Part shown: one piece after another, positions 1 to 5,800 of the stretch
Layout: each line of letters starts with the position of its first letter
Position numbering within the stretch: position 1 is the first letter of the stretch
Assembly (NCBI GenBank): GCA_002782605.1
Contig: PFIF01000244.1
Coordinates: 1-6,073 of the forward strand
Length of the DNA: 6,073 nt
Source of the DNA: Deltaproteobacteria bacterium CG_4_8_14_3_um_filter_43_13
GTDB lineage: Bacteria; Desulfobacterota; UBA8473
Direction: 5' to 3'
Notes under the pieces: model-generated
The model's input: only the letters and a program-made list of their open reading frames with translations
Database searches by the model: none
Told to the model about the DNA's origin: nothing
Program-made: the position numbers and the translations under genes

Positions 1-20
1 GTGAAGAATCGCTATGTTGC

Positions 21-57
21 CCCCTCCCCTTAATCCCCTCCCACCAAAGGAGGGGAG
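21..57. repeat. G+C-rich hairpin with duplicated left arm
   Basis: Bases 34-41 (TCCCCTCC) pair perfectly with 49-56 (GGAGGGGA) around a 7-base loop. A second copy of the left arm, CTCCCCT at 24-30, could pair with AGGGGAG at 51-57 instead, so two alternative hairpins share one right arm. In the plus direction a five-T run follows at 61-65 after a short gap, which would suit a terminator for a plus-strand gene to the left. In the minus direction, downstream of the ferredoxin gene, no T run follows. It could also be a dispersed intergenic repeat, since C-rich and G-rich hairpins of this kind are common between bacterial genes. One copy in the window cannot decide. The rest of 1-118 shows no convincing gene. 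Confidence 0.55.
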
Positions 58-118
58 ACATTTTTGGTAAAGTTATTTATGAGTCAAAGCACTAGGAACG
101 CAAATTCGCTCTAACCGT

Positions 119-343
119 TTAGTTCTCAATAAATTTACAAACCTCAATAGCAAAATGAGGACACATCTGACCACAGACTCCACAGGCATTACACCTATCA
201 GAATCAGCCAGAATTGGGAGTATATACCCAAGGAGGTTAAACTTGTCTTCGGACATAACAATACACCCCCGTTTACAAAACGCCTGGCAATAACCACATC
301 CCCGACAATTGTTCTGATTGATTACTATCTCACCTCTTGCCAT
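119..343 (-). CDS. 2x[4Fe-4S] ferredoxin, KorD/VorD-like delta subunit
   Basis: This 74-residue protein is almost entirely a bacterial-type double-cluster ferredoxin. The first motif is C13-x2-C16-x2-C19-x3-C23 and the second C51-x2-C54-x2-C57-x3-C61-P. C23 is followed by Lys rather than the usual Pro, and extra cysteines sit at 27 and 69. The opening (ARGEIVIN, then the NNCRGCGYC motif) and the SEDKFNLLGY segment between the motifs resemble delta subunits of 2-oxoglutarate or branched-chain 2-oxoacid:ferredoxin oxidoreductases, which carry electrons between the catalytic subunits and soluble ferredoxin in the cytoplasm. The ATG is preceded by GGAGGA (minus strand of 351-356) with 7-base spacing, and a good promoter lies just upstream. 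No alpha or beta subunit begins in the 118 bases after the stop, so it may be a free-standing ferredoxin. The Fe-S fold is certain; the subunit assignment is less so. Confidence 0.88.
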   Translation of the reverse strand: MARGEIVINQNNCRGCGYCQAFCKRGCIVMSEDKFNLLGYILPILADSDRCNACGVCGQMCPHFAIEVCKFIEN

Positions 344-386
344 TCATTCTTCCTCCAGTGATATTATCGATGAAGACTGCCACAAA

Positions 387-416
387 AATATACATAGGAA
401 ATCATTCAGATGTCAA
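387..416 (-). promoter_or_regulatory. sigma70-type promoter for the KorD-like ferredoxin
   Basis: Read on the minus strand, a perfect TTGACA -35 box (plus 411-416) is followed by an 18-base spacer and TATATT (plus 387-392), a five-of-six match to the -10 consensus. Transcription would begin near 380, leaving a leader of roughly 37 bases with the GGAGGA ribosome site before the ATG at 343. Position and orientation fit the gene. No start-site data are available. Confidence 0.62.
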
Positions 417-449
417 GTAAAATAGTAAATAAATCCACAAGCGTTTATA
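417..449. other. AT-rich spacer between divergent -35 boxes
   Basis: Thirty-three bases separate the two outward-facing -35 boxes. The stretch is AT-rich and contains a short inverted repeat, ATAAA at 429-433 and TTTAT at 444-448, ten bases apart. A regulator bound here could affect both promoters, but a 5-base repeat in such AT-rich DNA is expected by chance, so no operator is claimed. Confidence 0.2.
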
Positions 450-478
450 TTGACATAAACATTTGATGATGATATAAG
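450..478 (+). promoter_or_regulatory. sigma70-type promoter for ndk-rlmN
   Basis: A perfect TTGACA at 450-455 is followed by exactly 17 bases and TATAAG at 473-478, a five-of-six -10 match at the optimal spacing. Transcription would start near 485, giving ndk a leader of about 115 bases. It faces ndk and is the best promoter match on the plus strand between 344 and 599. Together with the minus-strand promoter it forms a divergent pair. Confidence 0.68.
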
Positions 479-487
479 AAAAGGAGA

Positions 488-525
488 ATGGCGGGATGCT
501 TTTATATTGATTTCCCCATTTTTTT
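488..525 (+). promoter_or_regulatory. possible weak attenuator hairpin in the ndk leader
   Basis: In the predicted ndk leader, 488-490 plus 493-496 can pair with 513-519 (seven pairs, a 2-base bulge at 491-492 and a 16-base loop), and a run of seven T residues (519-525) overlaps and follows the 3' arm. The shape is that of a weak intrinsic terminator or attenuator. The long loop and bulge make it thermodynamically doubtful. A 13-codon reading frame (ATG 488 to TAA 529) covers the same bases, but its AAGGAG (481-486) is too close to the ATG for normal initiation. Confidence 0.22.
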
Positions 526-599
526 GTAAAATCTTTGATTGTTCTCTAAGAAAAGAAATTTGATATGCAAAAAACACTCATTTTTGATTAGGAGGTTTA

Positions 600-1019
600 A
601 TGGAAAAAACACTATCAATTATTAAACCCGATGGGGTAAAAAAGGGGGTAATTGGAGAGGTTATCAATAGATTTGAGAATAATGGTCTGAGAGTCGTAGC
701 CGTGAAGATGTTATGGATGGATAAGAAAGAGGCGGAGGGATTTTATGATGTGCATAAGGACAAGGGATTTTATGATAGCCTGACTGATTTTATGTCTTCT
801 GGCCCAGCAGTAGTGATGGTACTGGAAGGGGAAAATGCCATAGCGAAGAACCGTCAAATAATGGGTGCCACAAATCCGGCAAATGCAGAGGAAGGGACTA
901 TCAGGAAGGAGTTTGCTTCTGGCATAGAGAGGAATATCGTTCACGGTTCGGATTCCCCTGAAACTGCTACCTTCGAAATTTCATATTTCTTCAATGCCTT
1001 AGAAATATTTGATTATTAA
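600..1019 (+). CDS. ndk: Nucleoside diphosphate kinase
   Basis: Ndk transfers the gamma phosphate of ATP to other (d)NDPs through a phosphohistidine, balancing cytoplasmic NTP pools. The 139-residue product is full length for the family. The substrate lysine is in the N-terminal SIIKPDGV segment (K9). Y49, H52, R85, R102 and N112 match the known nucleotide-binding positions. The catalytic histidine is H115 in the NIVHGSDS signature. GATNPANAEEGTIRKEFA is also typical. The usual Arg-Pro-Phe after H52 reads Lys55-Gly-Phe; Lys occurs at this position in other bacterial Ndks, while Gly for Pro is less usual. The ATG has TTAGGAGGT immediately upstream (588-596). rlmN follows after 22 bases, so the two are probably co-transcribed from the promoter at 450-478. 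Confidence 0.97.
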   Translation: MEKTLSIIKPDGVKKGVIGEVINRFENNGLRVVAVKMLWMDKKEAEGFYDVHKDKGFYDSLTDFMSSGPAVVMVLEGENAIAKNRQIMGATNPANAEEGTIRKEFASGIERNIVHGSDSPETATFEISYFFNALEIFDY

Positions 1020-1025
1020 GTTTTT

Positions 1026-1044
1026 CAGGGCAAATTTAAGTATG
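1026..1044 (+). promoter_or_regulatory. rlmN translation start region
   Basis: Two starts are possible for rlmN: a TTG at 1009 inside the end of ndk, and an ATG at 1042. The ATG has only a weak AGGG (1027-1030) about 11 bases upstream, but the TTG has no better ribosome site, and the 11 extra residues it adds do not resemble the family N-terminus. The MPNEIDIKNL start from the ATG does. Translation may be helped by ribosomes finishing ndk 22 bases upstream. Confidence 0.5.
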
Positions 1045-2079
1045 CCAAATGAGATAGATATAAAAAACTTAGCACCGGATGATATAGAAAGCCTACTTCT
1101 GAATTTAGGTGAGGACAAATACAGAACCGCTCAAATAGTCAGATGGCTTTATCAACGTGCTGCCACTTCATTTGATGACATGACCAACCTTTCGAAAAAA
1201 CTCAGGGAAAAACTAAGCAAAGCATCTTATATCAGTATATTGAATTCGGTCAAAGAGGTTAAATCAAATGATGGGACTCGAAAGTATCTCTTTAAACTCG
1301 AAGATGGCAACCTAATCGAGAGCGTCCTCATACCTGAAGCAGATCGCTTGACTCTATGTATTTCTACACAGGTTGGTTGTGCCCTGGGGTGCAAGTTTTG
1401 TTTAACAGGAAGAGGAGGGTTTATAAGAAACCTGGGGGTGGCAGAGATAATTAATCAAATCTGCTGTATCAAGGACTCTTTACCAAATAATGAAAGGGTA
1501 TCTAACCTTGTATTAATGGGGATGGGTGAACCCCTGGCAAATTACAACAGTACATTGAAGGCTCTTCGTATAATTACCGATCCTGACGGACTGCAGTTCT
1601 CCTCTCGAAAGGTAACCCTATCCACTGCGGGTTTAGTCCCAGAGATAAAGAGGTTAGGGAAAGATATTCAAGTAAGTCTGGCTGTATCCCTCAATGCTAC
1701 AGAAGACACTACAAGGAATTATCTGATGCCTATTAACAGGAAATATCCGCTGGAAATGCTGTTAAAGGCTTGCCATGAATTTCCTCTTCCTCCCAGGAAA
1801 AAAATTACTTTTGAATATATCTTGATCAAGGGAATAAACGATTCCCTGAGTGATGCAAAACGGTTGATAAATATCCTCAAAGGTATAAGATGCAAGGTTA
1901 ACCTAATCCCTTTTAACGAGTACCCTGCGTCTGAGTATAAAAGACCTCATAATGATGTAATAAACAGTTTCCAACAGGTCTTGATCGATTCTAATTACAC
2001 TTCTATCGTTAGAGCCAGCAGAGGCTTTGATATCCTTGCCGCCTGTGGACAACTTGGAACCAGTTGGCTAAATTCTTAA
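1042..2079 (+). CDS. rlmN: 23S rRNA (adenine2503-C2)-methyltransferase RlmN
   Basis: RlmN is a radical-SAM enzyme that methylates C2 of A2503 in 23S rRNA and of A37 in some tRNAs, using two SAM molecules and a methylated cysteine intermediate. From the ATG the protein has 345 residues, the usual length. The N-terminal RNA-binding region (about 1-90) carries the family segment YRTAQIVRWLYQ. The radical-SAM cluster motif is C113-x3-C117-x2-C120 in VGCALGCKFC, followed by the SAM-contact GMGEP at 160-164. C335 in the terminal AACGQL is the methyl-carrying cysteine, and E93 in LIESVLIPE matches the conserved glutamate. All catalytic residues are present. It lies 22 bases behind ndk. Its last 12 bases overlap the end of the opposing flavoprotein gene. 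An upstream TTG start at 1009 would give 356 residues but is less likely. Confidence 0.96.
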   Translation: MPNEIDIKNLAPDDIESLLLNLGEDKYRTAQIVRWLYQRAATSFDDMTNLSKKLREKLSKASYISILNSVKEVKSNDGTRKYLFKLEDGNLIESVLIPEADRLTLCISTQVGCALGCKFCLTGRGGFIRNLGVAEIINQICCIKDSLPNNERVSNLVLMGMGEPLANYNSTLKALRIITDPDGLQFSSRKVTLSTAGLVPEIKRLGKDIQVSLAVSLNATEDTTRNYLMPINRKYPLEMLLKACHEFPLPPRKKITFEYILIKGINDSLSDAKRLINILKGIRCKVNLIPFNEYPASEYKRPHNDVINSFQQVLIDSNYTSIVRASRGFDILAACGQLGTSWLNS

Positions 2080-2733
2080 TGCCTTTTTACCGGCCTTTAT
2101 TATTTTTGCCAACTCCACTGCCCGTCCAGCAAGAGCCCTAGCTCCATTTAATCCCCATTCATCCTTTAATATGCCAAGTTTATCTTTAGGATCAAATTTC
2201 CCGGTACCCCCAAAGCTGGACACCCCACCTGCGCCAAATAATACCCCAGGGTGATGCACAGTAGCGGGTATCATTTCAAAACCAAAGAAGAAATAGTCAA
2301 TGCTAAGTAGGGAAGTCTCTACACCCCCGTGCCTCATCCATGCAACTGCTAAAGCTCCCCCTACCTTGTCTTTCAGCTTACCTTCATACACCTTACCAAA
2401 AGCAAACACCCTAAGCCTATCCAATACCTTAGCAAGGTGTCCAGAGACCCTGGCCACATATGCAGGAGTAGCTATGAGGAGTACATCGGCGTCAAGGACT
2501 TTGGGGAAAATACTCACCATATCATCTTCTATAGCGCAGAACTTTCCCACTTCTTGTTTTCTCAAACACCAGTTGCAATGTACACAGTCCTTGATATCCT
2601 TCCCTGCCAGGGTAATCGTTTCTGTCTTGACAGACTCTACGCCCTCTAAAGACTTGATTGCCTCTTTTAAGAAATGTTCTGTGTTCCCACCTTTAACCGG
2701 ACTCCCACAGATTCCCAACACGTTTATATCCAT
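2068..2733 (-). CDS. Iron-sulfur flavoprotein / NAD(P)H-dependent FMN reductase family
   Basis: The 221-residue protein belongs to the flavodoxin-like FMN reductase family. It begins with a beta strand and the FMN phosphate-binding loop GSPVKGGNTE (10-19). The second half of the flavin site is suggested by ATPAYVARVSGHLAKVLDR (about 88-106) and the GGALAVAWMRHGG segment (125-137). Between them C50-x2-C53-x2-C56-x9-C66 forms a compact cysteine motif like that which holds a [4Fe-4S] cluster in archaeal Isf, though the last spacing is longer. Isf takes electrons from ferredoxin, so a role in electron transfer downstream of the neighbouring pyruvate oxidoreductase is plausible but inferred; the physiological acceptor is unknown. 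The ATG has a strong AAGGAGGA (minus strand of 2741-2748) at 7 bases. The gene follows the oxidoreductase in the same direction after 79 bases, with a terminator-like hairpin between. Confidence 0.85.
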   Translation of the reverse strand: MDINVLGICGSPVKGGNTEHFLKEAIKSLEGVESVKTETITLAGKDIKDCVHCNWCLRKQEVGKFCAIEDDMVSIFPKVLDADVLLIATPAYVARVSGHLAKVLDRLRVFAFGKVYEGKLKDKVGGALAVAWMRHGGVETSLLSIDYFFFGFEMIPATVHHPGVLFGAGGVSSFGGTGKFDPKDKLGILKDEWGLNGARALAGRAVELAKIIKAGKKALRI

Positions 2734-2756
2734 CCTATTTTCCTCCTTGATTAAAT

Positions 2757-2780
2757 AGAAAACCCTCCCGATTTGGAGGG
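2757..2780 (-). terminator. Intrinsic terminator-like hairpin after nifJ
   Basis: On the minus strand CCCTCC (plus 2775-2780) pairs perfectly with GGAGGG (plus 2763-2768) across a 6-base loop, and TTTTCT follows directly. It begins 32 bases beyond the stop codon of the oxidoreductase, a normal terminator position. The stem is short, so read-through into the flavoprotein gene is likely. The same CCTCC could instead pair with the GGAGG of that gene's ribosome site (minus strand of 2742-2746), so the two structures would exclude each other. Confidence 0.6.
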
Positions 2781-2812
2781 ACGAATGTCAATGGCATTTT
2801 AAAATGGATTTT

Positions 2813-5800
2813 TTAAGAGAGTTTTTTGTCTTTATCTTCATGGATATGATCTGTTTGTTCTGCCATCCGTTTGTAGATATCGTATCTCTCCCTCATCTCT
2901 CCTTCGGCTTTTTGGAAGAGCGTTTTTGCATTTTCCGGAAAGGTCTTTACAAGGCTGGAATAACGCACCTCACCCATGAGAAACTCTCTGAAATTACCCT
3001 TTGGGTCTTTTGAATCAAGGACAAAGGGATTTTTACCCTCTTCTTTGAGTTTCGGGTTGTAACGATATAGTGGCCAGTAGCCTGATTCCACGGCCAGCTT
3101 TTGTTCATTTTGGCTTTTGCCCATATCGATCCCGTGATTGATACAGGGGGAATAGGCTATGATCAGAGATGGTCCAGGGTAGCTCTCTGCCTCTGACAGC
3201 GCCTTTATGAGCTGATTCTTATTCGCACCCATGGCAACAGAGGCTACATAGGCATACCCATACGTCATTGCTATTCTACCCAGATCTTTTTTACTAATAG
3301 GTTTGCCACTGGCAGCATATTTGGCAACAGCTCCTGTGGGTGTTGATTTAGAGGATTGACCGCCGGTATTGGAATATACCTCAGTATCCAATACCATGAT
3401 GTTTATATCATGACCCAGTGCAATAACATGGTCTAACCCACCATAACCGATATCATATGCCCAGCCGTCGCCGCCAAAAACCCAGATCGATTTTTTAACG
3501 AGAAGATCGCTCATATCTGAGATATCAAGGATTAACTCATCCACCGCACCTCGACTATCCAGCAGATATTTTTCAATAACTTCCTCTATCTCATTACCGT
3601 ACTCCCTTGACTTGTCTGCATCATTCATGTTCTCCAGCCATCCCTGAAATGCCTGTTTAAGCTCTTTTGATATATCCAGGTTAAGGGCTTCCCGAATCAT
3701 CTGTGCCAGCTTTTCCCGTCTCTGGGTTACTGCCAGTTCCATTCCAAAGCCATACTCCGCATTGTCCTCGAAAAGAGAGTTTGCCCAGGCGGGCCCATGT
3801 CCTTTCTCATTGACGGTGTAAGGACAGGTGGGAGCAGATCCGCCATAGATGGAAGAACAGCCTGTAGCGTTGGCAATCATCATTCGATCCCCGAAGAGTT
3901 GCGTAACAACCTTTATGTATGGCGTTTCGCCACATCCCGGACATGCCCCTGAGAACTCAAACAGGGGCTGACGGAATTGGCTGCCCTTCACCGATGAGAC
4001 TGACATCAGGTTGTCTATAACAGGAAGCCCTGTTGAAAACTTATGGTTGGGAACCTGAGTGTCTGTTTGTGTGACCAGCGGCTTCATGATTAGGGCCTTA
4101 TTTTTGGCAGGACAGATGTCAGCACAGTTGCCGCAGCCCACACAATCAAGAGGGCTGACCTGAATCCGGTATCTCAATCCCTCCAGTTCTTTTCCTTTGC
4201 CTTCAACAGTAGTGAAATCTTTAGGGGCGTCGTGGAGGTCTTTCTCCCGTGCCAGGACTGGACGAATTACGGCGTGAGGGCATACAAAAGAACACTGGTT
4301 GCACTGGATACACTCGTCCTTCTGCCATTCAGGTACATTGATGGCAACCCCCCGTTTTTCATACCTGGTAGTGCCTGTAGGAAAGATGCCATCCGGACTG
4401 AAGGCGCTGACAGGAAGCTTATCTCCCTGCTGGGCAAGCATAGGTCTTACCACATCCTTCACAAACTCAGGCTCGTCTTTTTCAATATATGCCTCCTGAC
4501 CCGCACTGGCCCAGGACTTTGGAACCTTGATCTTTTTCAGGGCACTGACGGTTTTGTCCACAGCATCAATATTCATCCGGACAATTTCGTCGCCTTTTTT
4601 CCCGTATGTCTTTTTAATAGCGTCCTTCACGTATTTAAAGACTTCCTCAGGAGGGATAACATTGGCTATCTGAAAAAACGCCGTCTGCATGATCATGTTA
4701 ATACGTCCACCCAGACCGAGTTCGGAAGCGATTTTAACGGCATCTATATTGTAAAAGTGGAGCCTTTTCTGAGCAATGGTTCTCTTCATGTGATTGGGAA
4801 GCTCGCTCTCCATTTCCTTAAGGCTCCAGGATGAGTTGAGGAGAAAGGACCCTTCTTCTCTGATCCCTTCCAGGATATCATACTGGTTCACAAACGCAGG
4901 ATTATGACACGCAATAAAATCGGATTTGGTTAACAGATACGGTGATTGGATCTTATGGGGCGAAAATCTGAGGTGAGACATGGTTATGCCGCCGGATTTT
5001 TTTGCATCATAAGCAAAATAACCCTGTGAAAACATATCCGTATTCTCACCGATAATTTTTATCGCGTTCTTATTGGCACCAACGGTTCCATCAGCGCCCA
5101 GTCCCCAGAACTTGCATCGCACAGTCCCCTTTGGGGATGGGTCTATTTCAGTATCCAAATCAAGGGATGTGTAAGTTACGTCATCTACGATACCCACTGT
5201 AAAATGGTTTTTGGGCACAGACGATCGCAGATTATCAAAAACGGCCTTTACCATGGTAGGTGTAAAATCCTTGCTGCCGAGTCCATATCTGCCGCCCACA
5301 ACAACAGGGGCATCATCCCTGTTATAGAAGACTGTGCATACATCCTGGAAAAGAGGCTCCCCTAAAGCCCCTGGTGACTTTGTCCTGTCCATAACGGCAA
5401 TCCTTCTGGCTGTGGCTGGAAGCGCCCTTAAAAAGTGTTCTACCGAAAAGGGGAGATACAGTCTGACCTTGACAAGGCCAACCCTTTGGCCCAGTCCGTT
5501 CAGGTAATTGACCGTTTCTTCGATAACATCACAACTGGATGCCATGGAAATGATTATTCTGTCTGCCTCGGGATCTCCAACATAATCGAAAAGGTTGTAC
5601 GAACGGCCTACCAGGGCTCCCACCTTTTTCATTTCATCCTGAACAATGTATGCAACCTGATCGTAAAAAGGATTAGCAGCCTCCCTGTTCTGGAAGAATA
5701 TGTCCGGATTCTGTGCAGTTCCCCTGAGCTGTGGGTGCTCCGGGTTCATTGCCTGGCTTCTGAAATCATCTATGGCCTCCCAGTCCACAAGCTCAGCCAT

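Noticed and set aside
1..61. Minus-strand open frame from an ATG at 61 running off the left edge
   Set aside because: It has no ribosome site and its sequence is a translation of the G-rich hairpin repeat (rich in Gly, Trp and Leu), which is typical of a spurious frame.
73..297. 74-codon minus-strand frame overlapping the ferredoxin gene
   Set aside because: It lies in another frame over the clear 2x[4Fe-4S] ferredoxin, shows no motif and has no ribosome site; a shadow frame.
155..361. 68-codon plus-strand frame opposite the ferredoxin
   Set aside because: Antisense shadow of the ferredoxin gene with no recognisable domain.
2081..2107. Terminator for rlmN at the convergent junction
   Set aside because: Only a 3-base GCC/GGC stem precedes the T-rich stretch, and it lies within the flavoprotein coding region.
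2300..2758. 152-codon plus-strand frame opposite the flavoprotein
   Set aside because: Antisense to a well-supported gene, low-complexity Ser/Thr/Leu composition, and no domain.
2763..2791. Promoter for the flavoprotein starting from TTGACA on the minus strand (plus 2786-2791)
   Set aside because: At 17 bases downstream the -10 position falls on GGAGGG of the hairpin; the nearest TATTTAAT is about 30 bases away, so no usable -10 box.
2795..2806. Perfect 12-base palindrome CATTTTAAAATG
   Set aside because: It is an AT-rich palindrome with no loop and no duplicate elsewhere in the window; not enough to call an operator.
4232..4834. 200-codon plus-strand frame inside the oxidoreductase gene
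   Set aside because: Long but antisense to the intact ferredoxin and EKR regions of nifJ; no ribosome site or recognisable motif.
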